A DNA stretch of 64,000 nt from contig OX465110.1 of NCBI GenBank assembly GCA_949987565.1, positions 840,233 through 904,232 on the forward strand, given 5' to 3'. Shown piece by piece: positions 47,984 through 58,653 of the stretch (positions are counted from its first letter, which is position 1; every line of letters starts with the position of its first letter). Position numbers and translations under genes: made by a program. The notes beneath the pieces were generated by a model. That model searched no databases. It worked only from the letters and a program-made list of their open reading frames with translations, and had not been told where the DNA came from. The DNA is from Luidia sarsii. Its lineage: Eukaryota > Echinodermata > Asteroidea > Paxillosida > Luidiidae.

Positions 47984-50329
47984 CTAAGAGAAAAAAGACA
48001 AATAAAAAGAATGGACTTATTCTTAATTTTCATCATTTAAATGGTTGTTAATCCACTGAAGCAAAAGTACACTCTGTTATGAAAAAAACCCTGTTTTTTT
48101 TCTTAAATAAAATGAGGGTGATTGACAAAATGAGAAAAACTGATGATAATATCAATGTTAACCTTTATGCTCCATGAGTAAAATCAAGGTTCAGACAGGG
48201 TCAGTGCTATACTATGGAAATTAGTATCTATCCTAAAAGTGAGGTCACTGACCTTCAGAGGGTAAAAGAGCTTATTTCTTTATAATTTCATTGTTCTTAT
48301 CAGCAAGATGATTTTTTGTAACACCACAGGTGTTGTGAATATTCACTGATGTAATTATGATCATTCAAATCTGGATGATGAAAAAACAACAACAAAAAAA
48401 CAAATTTGATCTCACCTTTGGATAGGTTTGTGCTGGGGGGATGTTTGCTGGGTGTGGCTATGGGCGTGACATCCTTATCGGGTGTGGCCTTGTTGTCACC
48501 GGCAACATCCTTTCCAACAGCTCCGCCCTCATCCGGCGTGGTCAGAATCATCTTGAGCTCTTCCGATTGAGCGATTGTCTTTAGAGTTTTTAGGCAGAGA
48601 GCTCCGTCTGCAAAGGACAACGTGGGACCAAAAAAAAGACGACTGATTTAGGACATCGTCAGTGAATGAGTCTAGAGATTCTCACATTACATTAGCTGCC
48701 AATGCAAACCTATCTCAAAGGAAATTAGGAATACTTCTGCTAAAAAAGAGGAACCACAGAGCAAACTACATAGGAATACCTGTGTATTTCTGAGCCAAAA
48801 CTCAGAATCTGTTGTCAAGAGCTTGTAAAAAGTGATACATTTTTACCAAAAAAAAGAGAAATTATTTCTCCAAAACAGGAATAGTTTGCAGCTATGCATT
48901 ATGGGAGTAAAATAATCCTGAGTCTTTTCTCCGCTTTCTGATTGATTTAAAAATAGTCATGTGATGTGAATGAAATGCCAGTTGACCCTAAATGCAAAAC
49001 CACAAGGCAACAACCACAAGTGAGTGGAAAAATAGGCTTTTTTTCCCTTGTTTTTGAAGCAAAATTTTAGTTCCAACGGTCGCTAAAAATGTCATTAGGC
49101 TACCCAAAATTGTGTGGTTACTGGTCAGTCCTAGGGGATCAGCAGGCCAGAAAAGATCACAGAGAAATCATTTGCAGCCTTCACTACACTACTTCATATT
49201 AAAAACCCTGAAAATCAAGGTTGCGGTTTGCCGGAATTTGAAGGTTTGTTGACTTGAAAAGACAGAGTATTCATGAAGAAACTGAGGCCAAACACTTGTT
49301 TCTAGATGCCTGTGGCATTTTAAAAGGTAGAGATATATGACCGAAGCCTAACCTCGAGCCTAAGCCCTCATCTTGTGAATGGACATAGATTTCTTTAGAC
49401 AGCTTCTGCTTTGCTGACCTGACTAGCTAAGCCTTGTCTTACCATGTGATAGAAGTGTTATGTTGGCTTTAGTCTGGTCTGTAGTCTGCTTGATGCTGGA
49501 CCACCATGGTCGCTCTGTCTCTGACTGGGTCACGTCAATTAGGTAGGCCTGGCCAGTTGCATCTCGGATCTGGACGGAGACAAGAGGAGAAATGACGGGA
49601 CTAATGAACACTCTTCTCAAGGGGATCCTCAATCAAACCAACAATCACAGTGATTCACATACCGAGAATATGGCTTACTGCTTGTCACCATCCATGATTG
49701 GATTTTAGTGGCTCCTTTTCTAATGGCTTGCCCTGCCTTTGAGAAAGGTCCAGAAAGCATCGAATCACAAGGCCCTATGAACTTTCATTTCAGTCAGTAA
49801 TTCCTATCTCCGGCCTTCCTGAGTCCCTCTCTATCTCCTTCTTTCTCTAGCCCTTAACCTTGAGTGGCTTTTCAACCTTGTTTTGAGAGATTTTGCATTA
49901 AAAAAAAAGCAGTTTGCAAATTTGTTATTTTACCATCATTTTCATTGTCTATAAAAAATCAGACAGATTTCATTCATATTGTTTCTAAAAAGTGCTGTTG
50001 CATTTTGATTGATTTCATCTGAAGACCGTAAGGAATTTCTTTACGAGATAACCACGAATGTGAAGGATCAAAACTCAAATCACTGCGAGGAAGATGTCTA
50101 CCAAGCGAGCTTAGGTGGTAAGTCAGCCTTTCTACACACGGCCTGTTTCCTGACAGGGACGATAGAGTCAGGGTGTCACGCTGACACCTGGTAGAAGCTT
50201 TGCGTGTCATTTCCAACGTTCAACTCGACATAACCCAGAGCAGTGTTTGACCGGAGATTCTGGAAAGTTAGCGTGAGTAAATAACCATCACGCAAGCCCG
50301 TATTTAGAAATCTTGGCTCCAGACCCTTC

Positions 50330-50372
<43 letters not shown>

Positions 50373-53300
50373 ACCAAACTTGAAAATATCCTTCTCAACC
50401 TCTTCAGACTCAGACAGAGGAATACTGCTTGTCATGGGATGAGGATCTGCTTCCAATTTTCAGCCAGTTCTGGCAGGATTTGAGTCCCCTCTAAACACCA
50501 TGCTACAATTTGCTGACGAGACACCCTTAGGCCTCAGCTTTTGCTCAAGGCTCTTTTGTGAACCCCACCCCCCTCTCCCCCACCCCTCCTCTCCCCTCCC
50601 CTCCTCCATCCAAGGCCATAAACACCCTCTGCTCCTGTCAGCTTAAAGATCCGCATCATTCCTGCCATCCACACGAAGACACTAAAAAAATTGGTGAAAA
50701 ACAAATAAATAAACAAAACCTGTCAGGGGGACCTTCAGACAAATATAAGGTGGAAGCCGCTGATAACTGGACTGGCTATCCTTTGGCGACTTATCTTAAT
50801 CTGTGAAAGTGCATGTGCATATGTTGGCTCAGAGGCCCTGTGCTGACAATGGATGGGGGACAGGGGATAGGTGAAAGGTTTCTGCCAATGATAAGGCAGG
50901 CTATTGCCTTGAGATAGCCCCCGAGATAGCAGATAATGAAGCATGACTATCATATAACAAGGCCAACAGTCAGGAGGTGAAAGTGAAAGGAGAGCATAGC
51001 CATGACCAGTTAGTCAGGTTTTTTAATCAAAAGTGATATATATACACAACAATGTTGCAAACTGACTAAATTACCAAAATGCAAATCTAAAAATGCAGTG
51101 GGCCTGACATTTCAATCCTAGCAGGACCTTTCTCAAAGGCAGAGAAAGGTCCTGCTAGGATTGAAATGTCAGGCCCACTAAATTTTTAGATTTGGGTTTT
51201 ATAATCAGTAGGAAATCGCCTCAAATTTTCAAGTAGTCCATTGCTCTTTTTTTTATATCAAAGCTGCTAAAGAAACTTTCACTCCACCAATTTCCCTTTT
51301 CTTCCCAAGCAAATTCCTCTTTGGCATATTTCCGACTAATAAAAACCCTCTTGCTACAAATTTATAGAAAAGATCACAAGTAAAAGCACTTTATGTGATC
51401 CTAAACGCACTCATTGTGATTTTTTAAATTGTCAATAGCGAAACCATTCTTGCTGTGATTAAAACCAGATGAAAAACAGAATTGAAAGGTAGTGTCTCCA
51501 TGTATTGTGGGCATCCAAGACAAATACATCGATTTCCCAAAAGACTAAACCATGACTTCCAAGCCCAAAGCCCGATGAAATTAAGACTGTCATGTTTGAA
51601 AGCTACATGATTTAATTACAATCCAGATGAGCACTAGGATACGGAAACATCAACCAGTTTTGGAAACAGAGCCAACACAGGCAGGCTGTATCATTTCAAA
51701 GTCACGTCACGGCCCTGCTGTTTTCGCTACAAGTTCACCGATCAAATATGCACCGCACTACATCACCAATATCTAGACATACTAGATGCTTTGATAAATT
51801 CATGTGTAATTCTTCTAAAGTTTCGCAGTCGAGACAAAAAAATGGGGAAACAAAATGAAAGCGTTCCCAAAATGACTACAGGCTTGTCCCAATAATAGCC
51901 CTTCCTATCAATCCATCATGAGTTCCTGCAATGTTACCAGACAACTGTGACCTCTAAACCATGGGGTCAATATAAGCTGCACCCCCCTTGCCCCTCCCCT
52001 GGGAAGAGACCAATTTGCACCCAAAACTAGGCCCCGATCAACAGCCCCACTCCCCATCTCTCCAGAAATGTGAACCAACTCACAACGACCCCCCCCCTCA
52101 ACTCCCAAAGAATCGTGTTTCTAAAATGATCCCAGCATATGACTGAAACATGCCAACCTCTAGGAAGGACATACTGTACGTTCAAGATCCATGCTCACTT
52201 CCGTTTTAGCCCCAATCTATGAAGTTAGTTTGCTATCAGTATAAATTTCCTCTTCCCTAAAAAAAAAAGTCTAATCTTAAAGCTAGTCAGTATGTTGAAT
52301 AATTTTTCATGCACTGAAACATGTTCTTCATAACCTGTGGGGCAAATCAACCTATGAACTTTGACCTTTAAGACTAAATTTAGTTCACGATGGACTGGTC
52401 CTTATTTCAAACAGTTCCTGATATTCAGAACTATTCTGAAGTTCAAACAATGGTCAACCAAAGCTAAAGAAATCAGCAACTAGAATATCAAACAATACTT
52501 GTACATATTTGAGCCCACATTTAGCAGAATTGCAACCATCGAGTGTTAGACGTCTAAATATGGTATGCAATGGGTGCAGGTTCAACCTTTAACTCCTATC
52601 TCACTCTGTAGTTGTGGGTTCGAATCCTACCAAAGATACTGCTGCACTACAGCACACAATGAAAAAAACCTATCCAACATTCAGTGCCACAAACCATCTA
52701 GCTATGGCAAGTATATCTTCAAGTGCGCTTTGATAAAATATAAAATAAAATGTGACTTTATTGTGCCCCCAGAACTAACTAATAGGATGTGAAGGATCAG
52801 TTTCTTCCCGTTCAATTAATAAAAACCATCACTCCTACAAAACCTTGATTGGTGAATGCTTCAGGGAATCTTAAAAAGAAATGATTTTCAAGGGCCTCTT
52901 CCATGACTTTCCTTTGATTTTGTTTACGTATAACGGCAATTCTCAGTGGGGGGGGGGGGGGTGAGTGTAGTGACATCCGGTCCCAGCAGGACTGGTTCAA
53001 AATTGAAGGACTGAGTTAGGGCAAGCCGCTAGGGGTTGTAATACACAAAGTCCACTTCCTTTGCCTAGATACGCATTAAAGTGTCCTGCTCATTGGTTTT
53101 TTCTGTCATGACCGCGTTTTTGGCATCTATGTGAAGGCTTGCAATGTAAAGCTGCCGTGATTGGGGGAAAAAACTCCCATGTTTCACCCTATCATTGCTT
53201 GAACCATCATAATAATTATGACAAGAACATTGATTTCTAGTGTAAATAGCGACATTCTTCATTCTCCAATCATTTAGATTCTGTCCAGCCTTGGCTCAGT

Positions 53301-53950
53301 TAATCTTATTTTAAAGGTTCCATGACGATCACTTACATGAACATTGATGAGTTTTTGCCATTTCTTTGGCAATGCTCAATTAAAATGAATAATAATGAAC
53401 CTGAAAACAGTTTCAATCAATTCCATGTTTGGATCTTAGCAGGACCTTTCTCAAGGGCAGAATGACAAGGACAAAACCTTCAATAATCCAAAATCATTCT
53501 GCCTTTGAGAGAGGTCGTGCTGAGATTGAAATGTCAGGCCCTCCTAATTTTTGACATTTGCATTTTGGTAAATTTAGTCAGTGAGCAGTTTGCGACATTT
53601 GTGCATAATATTATTCTGAACAACGATAAGAACAAAATCCAAATTAGTTTGTTTACTTTTAGAACTGTTGATTTCATCTCGTCTTCTTGCTCAGCATTTC
53701 TTGTCGTTGCCTTGGTGACTGAGCCTGGGTAGGGACCTAGGACAGTGCCACTAGGGACGACACTACCGGCCACCAGTCCGCCATCTTGAGTCTGGATGAA
53801 GGACGGAACGCAGGGCTCATCTGCCGGTGACCGGGTCTTGTCAGCCATAGGGTCTGCCGATGGGGGCGCCGGGGACAGAGATGGGGAGGGGGAGAGGGGC
53901 TGGGGGGTGGCAGGGCTCGACGGCTCCTGCTTCACGCTTACAGTGGACAT
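45063..53950 (-). CDS. ZFPM: Friend-of-GATA (FOG/ZFPM/u-shaped) transcriptional cofactor, four coding exons
   Basis: Exons on the minus strand are 53,950-53,657, 49,569-49,443, 48,607-48,416 and 47,983-45,063. The junction phases agree (0, 1, 1), giving 1,177 aa (human FOG2 is about 1,151). A PR-like domain spans about residues 65-160. FOG-type C2HC fingers lie at 210-231, 528-549, 760-781 and 1145-1166; C2H2 fingers at 292-313, 321-341 and 473-494. PLDLS (714-718) is the CtBP-binding motif. [V/I]KQEP occurs three times (6-10, 970-974, 1031-1035) and fits the sumoylation consensus. A basic KRKR lies near 940. FOG proteins are nuclear cofactors that bind the N-terminal finger of GATA factors and recruit corepressors. 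The ATG at 53,948-53,950 is the first Met available in exon 1. A further upstream coding exon carrying the NuRD-binding N-terminus of vertebrate FOGs could exist; none was recognised here. Whether it corresponds to ZFPM1 or ZFPM2 cannot be said; invertebrates usually have one copy. Confidence 0.92.
48416..48607 (-). CDS. ZFPM: FOG exon encoding the end of the PR-like domain and linker
   Basis: 192 nt, residues 141-205. The acceptor is CTTTGCAG and the donor AAAG|GTGAGA, phase 1 at both ends. LCLKTLKTIAQSEELKMI corresponds to the last strand of PR domains, where human FOG2 has a similar ISEGEEL stretch. The rest is a Pro/Thr/Lys linker that runs directly into finger 1 across the next intron (432 nt). 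Confidence 0.85.
48712..48900 (+). repeat. Dispersed ~190-bp repeat, copy 2, in a FOG intron
   Basis: Matches 32,285-32,485. It lies in the 835-bp intron between the second and third FOG coding exons and makes up about a fifth of it. Confidence 0.9.
49443..49569 (-). CDS. ZFPM: FOG exon encoding the middle of the PR-like domain
   Basis: 127 nt, residues 99-140, from IRDATGQAYLID through PWWSSIK to ANITLLSH. The acceptor is a good pyrimidine tract ending TCCGTCCAG; the donor is ATG|GTAAGA, leaving one base (phase 1). The pattern G-x-Y-L-I-D, then W, then A-N-I/L is the usual order in PR domains (compare the WMRYVN and NL positions in PRDM proteins). Confidence 0.85.
49735..49790 (+). repeat. 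Palindromic repeat family, eroded arm in a FOG intron
   Basis: CTGCCTTTGAGAAAGGTCC followed by a diverged half. It lies about 165 bp from the FOG exon acceptor at 49,570. Confidence 0.7.
50328..50371. repeat. (TC)n microsatellite
   Basis: About 20 CT dinucleotides, the last 15 uninterrupted, in the long FOG intron. On the FOG-sense strand it is purine-rich. Confidence 0.95.
51045..51195. repeat. Palindromic repeat family, near-perfect palindrome in a FOG intron
   Basis: Two arms of about 48 bp (51,087-51,190) around a loop of roughly 9 nt. Both arms carry the same variants (ATTTCAATCC and GGATTGAAAT) that differ from the family's usual CGTTTCGATCC. The arms therefore arose from each other rather than from two independent insertions. 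Confidence 0.93.
53425..53600. repeat. Palindromic repeat family, copy next to a FOG exon
   Basis: The left arm is near 53,428-53,462. The right arm and long tail run about 53,497-53,600, starting some 55 bp beyond the donor of the first FOG coding exon. Confidence 0.85.
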
Positions 53951-53982
53951 CTTTGCGTGAAAACCGATGCCGATGAAGGCCC
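53657..53982 (-). CDS. ZFPM: FOG exon with start codon and N-terminal part of PR-like domain
   Basis: The acceptor (pyrimidine-rich tract, then AATAG) gives an exon start at 53,982, with two bases completing a codon. The ATG follows at 53,950. The exon encodes VKQEP, a Ser/Pro-rich segment, then VPSGTVLGPYPG (residues 65-76), which matches the opening of PR/SET-like domains, including human FOG2 as I recall it. The donor at 53,656 is AAA|GTAAAC, weak at position +5. It is supported by exact phase-0 joining to the next exon and by continuity of the domain. A copy of the palindromic repeat family begins about 55 bp beyond it. Confidence 0.8.
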
Positions 53983-56900
53983 CTATTTGAGAGGAACAAC
54001 AAGAAAAAAAGGAATCCATCCATCAGATGCTCGCCCAGTCATGGCATGAATCATGGAGGAATGCATAAAGTAAGCAGTGCAGGATTTCAGAAAACACGAA
54101 ATTGACCTCACTTCATTGGACTGGCATTTGATTATTAATACCGCAGCAAAATGACTCGGGAATAATTCACAGCACAGGCCGGCGAGAGGACACTGGTATC
54201 TCTCCCTGCCACTTCCTGGAAAACCAATACCTCCACTGACTGCCGCTACAGGCTACCAGACATCAGAGAATTAGAATCAAGAGCATAAAACAAAACAAGA
54301 TGTACGAGGATTCTCCAAAAGCAGGGCATAGAGTCATTGCCCTACACCACAAAGTTTATCAGAAAATTTATGATAGGACCTGATAATAGTATAAAGACAA
54401 AAACAAATTTGACCTACATCTGATTAATGATTAGAAAATAGAATATTTACAAGGCTGGTACATTATGCAATACTGGAGGTTAATACCCTTTTTCCAACCA
54501 TGTTCCAACCATGCTCCAACCACGTGCAAATTCTGCTTTGCTCTACCAGAGATATTCTCATCTTCCCCCCAGCGCCACCTCTTGACAAAATGTAATGTTC
54601 CACATTCCCTGTGGCCAGACTGGGAGACTAAACAAGATTACTGGCTGGAATCTGTTGTTGAGGTTTTCTGAGGGCATTTTGTGACCATCGGTTGCCATGG
54701 CGCCAGAAGTGGGTTACATGTTTGGGAGTTGGGGCACTATCACTTCTCCCAGCATGCTCTTGGGTCCGGTGACACCGTGAGCCCAGACCCACATTGCTTC
54801 CTTATCAGTTGCCATGACGTTATCAGGCTCCGCCCACACCCTATCTCCTCACAATGTCATTCGTCTCATGTTTTCCTGTTCCGTCGAAAAATCATCTGGC
54901 ACAAATGATAAAGAAAACCACTATCTGCGGTTGAAATGAAAAAAAAAGAGAGAGAAGAGAAAGAGAAAGAAAGGTCGGTCTCCCAGACAGCCAATTAAAT
55001 GCCGAGGAAATGGAGAAGACTTTACTTCAGTTCACTTTGAGGTTCATTGATAAGAGATAAGCTTGAAATGGGGACGATGAAATAATTGTCAAATATCCAA
55101 CACGATTGTAGAGTTGTTATTGGTCAGAGGTAGCAGGGTACCGGGCGTGCTGTGGCATGCAGCTATAGTTAAGGCCGCCTGTGGAAATGTGGGCAGGGCA
55201 CCGGTTACTTATCTGAGGATACCCCAGGGCAGGGGAGCCTTGCTTGCCTGTCATGTAACTCTGGCGAGCTGATACTAACACTGACAAGTTAACCTTTCCA
55301 CTTCAGATACAACTCTCTTATCTTCATCCTTACAGGTCTGTGTTTTTTTTCTTTCGTCTTCGTTTTCTTCTATTTTTTTACCCCCTCTGAGAGTAAGAGC
55401 AGTGTTGAATAATTGGCATGACGCAATGGAGTTTCCTATCTTGCCTTTCTGTCAGGAGGTGGGGTGGGGGAAGGGGGGTTTGGTCGTTCTACCCACAATG
55501 CATCACTTCTCATACATAGATCGGTTGATAATTCCTTAGTTTCTGGAAACGCCAGAGCTGTAGGCTTTGGTCGAATGAAGACGTGGATAAAGCTGAGCAG
55601 AGCTGGCAAATGCGTTTCCCTCGTCCAATTCTCCTGAGGTCCACAATTCCTTGTTCTGGCAAGACTCCTGTATCAATCCTCCCACTCCTTGGCAGCATTT
55701 GTCATGTGGAGTTTCCTCATCTAAGAGCCTATCCCAATCTGAGATCTGACATGACATATCAATTATCACGACAAGCAAAAGGCAAGAAGAGATCCCAGTC
55801 TTTTGGTGACTTCTTGCTGGGGAAACACTTCCTGGTTCTTCCCCTGAGGGAGTATCAAGTCTTTGTAGACATGTGTTTTGTGTGAAATACTGGCTGACAC
55901 TACAGGTCAGAGCTGTGCAAGAGGCATGGTGCATCTCAATCTTCATGTACTTTCAGGACAGGTACACACAGTTTTTGAGTTCACACCGACTGAGTGACAT
56001 TGGATGAAGGAAGGAGGTCCTCTGAGAGGGGATGATGAGTGGGTGATGCAGAAATGCCGAGTTGGCAAAGTTTGTGCACCAGCTAGTCTGATACATTCAG
56101 TGATGTCATGTTACAACCAAAACTGAAACTGTGGGTAGGGTTAAGGGTTGGAACAATCTTCATGCAAAACAAGATGCAAGTCTGTTCCAAGTCACTGTGA
56201 TATCCATCTACGTGTATACCCCGTCTGACTCAAAGCTGCTTGTTGTCAGAATTCTGCAGAAGTGAAGTAAGGCAAACCCTTATTTGATATCAGTGCAGCT
56301 ATAGGTGTACATCAATCAAATGTATCAGGTAAATATTCATGTATCACTGACCCCACTGCATGTATCCAGATGAATCCAACCAGGCTACCATAGCTGGGGG
56401 CCAGCACACAATGCCTACATTGTACAGGTACATCTGAATGCATTCAGTAAACTAAGGTTTGGTATGTAGCTCCCATACTCCCTGCAATGTCAGGGCACAG
56501 TGCTACTGATCAAGGTTTTGTCTACTGATTGCATACAGCATGTCTGATATTGAAAGATAGGTTTGGGTTGGCCCTTGGTACCCCAGCAATGGCCGCCCTG
56601 TATAGCCTTTCTGGATACATCAATATTCAGGAATGGCCGATAGCAGCTGATGTTCCTTGCTCTAGACAATCGAACTAGGATGACAGATCGCACCACCCCC
56701 CCCCCAAACCTTCCAATGGTGGAAACGTAACAGGCGGCAGTGACAGAGATTGCGACAACTGATATGTGATTGGTCTTAGCTCACTGAAATGTGAACATTC
56801 CACAGGGATGGTACAGTCTGGCTGCATTGTGTATCACATGCATGTTTTAGGCCAAGGTGGGGACTAGGAACGCTAATTAGAGTTGATAAAACACATCAAT

Positions 56901-57068
56901 TTATCACTCAAGGAAAACACAAACCAACTGAGGACACTACACTATGATTATCTCCACTTTTGAAGCTGTGTTGAAACAATTTCTCAACTTTGCATCTCTC
57001 ATTCTTCCTAATTACGTTCTCCATTTCTAAAAATTAGTTATACCAGTCCTGCAAATTGCTTAATTGCT

Positions 57069-57127
57069 TCTGCCTTTGAGAAAAGTCCTGCTAGGATCGA
57101 AACGTCAGGCCCACTAAATTTTAAGAT
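57069..57127 (+). repeat. Palindromic repeat family, 59-bp single-arm insertion with 13-bp direct repeats
   Basis: Flanked by TTGCTTAATTGCT at 57,056-57,068 and 57,128-57,140. It runs from TCTGCCTTTGAG to AATTTTAAGAT. Confidence 0.95.
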
Positions 57128-57539
57128 TTGCTTAATTGCTCTAATAGAAAAACAACTTGAAAAACTAAGAGCTGGCATTTCATACATTAATGAAATTTCC
57201 TGAATCATAAAACGACAATCAGAAATATATATGGAGGTGAAAGACCAAGGAGAGAGAAGGGGGAGGGAGAGAAGAAGAGATGTATGGTGGACAGAGAATA
57301 AAATTGAAGAAGAAAAAGCTGGGCCGATTACAAAGAAAGTAGACGGTACTTTTGTCTTTACCACTTGCTGAATATTCATGAATCATCCACACTTTGCCTG
57401 AATTACAATTACCACCATAGGGCTGTTTTCTCAACCAAAATAACCGTGATTGGAATAGCGATTCAAAGACCTTTTTTGGGGGGTCGTGTCCAGTTTGTCC
57501 ACACAGGTCAAAAAAATCGCATCGCAAAAAATCGCGAGC

Positions 57540-58125
57540 CGCTTGTGATTAGCAATTGTGGTTGAATGGTGGGTGTGTCCTTGAGGGTGGCCCATGCAGG
57601 GAGACATTATAAACAAGCATGACACTGTCACAGTGCATTTTGTAAACGAGTTGCAGCATTGAAATAAATGTCCAAGTAATAATAATAATTCAGAGTGTGA
57701 GTGGTGCATTGTGGGATTAAAAAAAGTGGTGCGATTCAGCGGAGCGTTCCCACACATATCGTGTCGCAAATAAATGCGAATATTTGTATGCATCATAATA
57801 TTATATATATAGATTTAATATGTTCTCTAAGGCTTTTTAATACTGCTCTTGCTTTTATGTTTTTCTATTTTATTAGGTTTTGTGGAATTCATTTTTTGTA
57901 ATGCGCTTTTGAACAGGCTGGTCCTGGAGAGAGCGCAATATAAGTTGAATAAACTATTATTATTAAAAGTCTCACTAATAGTGGAGTCCGAATCGCGATT
58001 TAAATGATAATCCCACAAATAATCATATTTATTGTGTCCATCAAAAAAAAGTGGAGTTAGAATCGCGATTCAAATTGCGATCCAAACATTTTTTGGGGAC
58101 GGGGAAATGGCCCTATTGTTTCTAG
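57540..58125 (+). repeat. Long dispersed repeat, forward copy with an insertion
   Basis: Shares with the complement of 63,685-64,000 the words GGTGGCCCATGCAGGGAGA, GTGGTGCATT, GCGATTCAGCGGAGC, GCAAATAAA and GTGGAGTC[C/T]GAATCGC. It is interrupted at about 57,785-57,965 by an unrelated segment. Confidence 0.85.
57785..57965 (+). mobile_element. Short retroposon-like insertion with (TTA)n tail
   Basis: The 3' end reads GAGCGCAATATAAGTTGAAT followed by AAACTATTATTATTA. This form, with a three-base tail repeat, is typical of truncated LINE or SINE 3' ends in marine invertebrates. It splits the dispersed repeat around it, so it is younger. Confidence 0.6.
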
Positions 58126-58554
58126 GCAACAGGTTATCTGCACAAAGTTGCTCAGTACTTGCCAGGTTCTTCTTGAGGCTAGAGTCTAGTCAAGACAGAA
58201 CATTACATCATGACCACGGGTCCATGAAATGAACAGTTCATTTGGCAATGTAATCCTAAACTACAACCCAACAATTAGCGATTCTTTCACAAGAAATTAT
58301 AAACTCAGTGTCAATAAAGCGAGGGCTATCACTTCATTTGATTGTTCATTCATTATCGGGTTTCCATTTGTTTGTTCTAAACTATCTCTTGAAATGACTC
58401 CTGGTAAAGTTCAAAGATCACTTTTAAGTTTCGCACAAGGCCTGAGTTTTTGTACTAAATGGAAATGGTAAATATCAAACCCAATTTATCTCGGGGGATT
58501 AGCTTAGGAGTACAACAATGAAAACTAGATTAGAAAATGGACGGCAAAACTCAC

Positions 58555-58653
58555 CAGATGCAGAATACGTTCCCCACACGAGACACCTTCAGCCCAACCA
58601 CAGGAACATGCAATTTGAGGCCGTTCTAAAACAAGTACCCCACATCTTATATA
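58555..58653 (-). promoter_or_regulatory. Candidate TATA promoter and non-coding first exon for the FOG gene
   Basis: On the minus strand there is a TATATAAG box (58,653-58,646). About 90 nt downstream is a consensus splice donor, CATCTG|GTGAGT (exon end 58,555). Initiation about 30 nt past the TATA box would give a first exon of about 65 nt. Spliced to the acceptor at 53,982, it has an in-frame TGA before the first in-frame ATG (53,950) and one very short upstream reading frame. This makes a coherent 5' UTR. Nothing proves that it is transcribed; the 4.6-kb intron and the use of this TATA box are inferred. Confidence 0.35.

Larger units (their letters stand above)
49570..53656 (-). other. 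FOG intron between the first two coding exons
   Basis: A 4.1-kb intron. It holds three members of the palindromic repeat family (49,735-49,790, 51,040-51,200 and 53,425-53,600), a (TC)n microsatellite, a G-run near 52,950 and a short tRNA-box-B-like sequence near 52,612. No conserved coding segment was seen in it. Confidence 0.6.

Noticed and set aside
53534..53656. Extension of the first FOG exon reading frame into NKLIWILFLSLF
   Set aside because: This part reads through the GTAAAC donor into AT-rich intron and then a palindromic repeat. Joining at the donor restores the PR-like domain.
55536..55946. 136-codon minus-strand open frame considered as an upstream FOG exon
   Set aside because: A loose likeness to the acidic N-terminal region of vertebrate FOGs was not convincing, and no phase-matched splice donor was identified.
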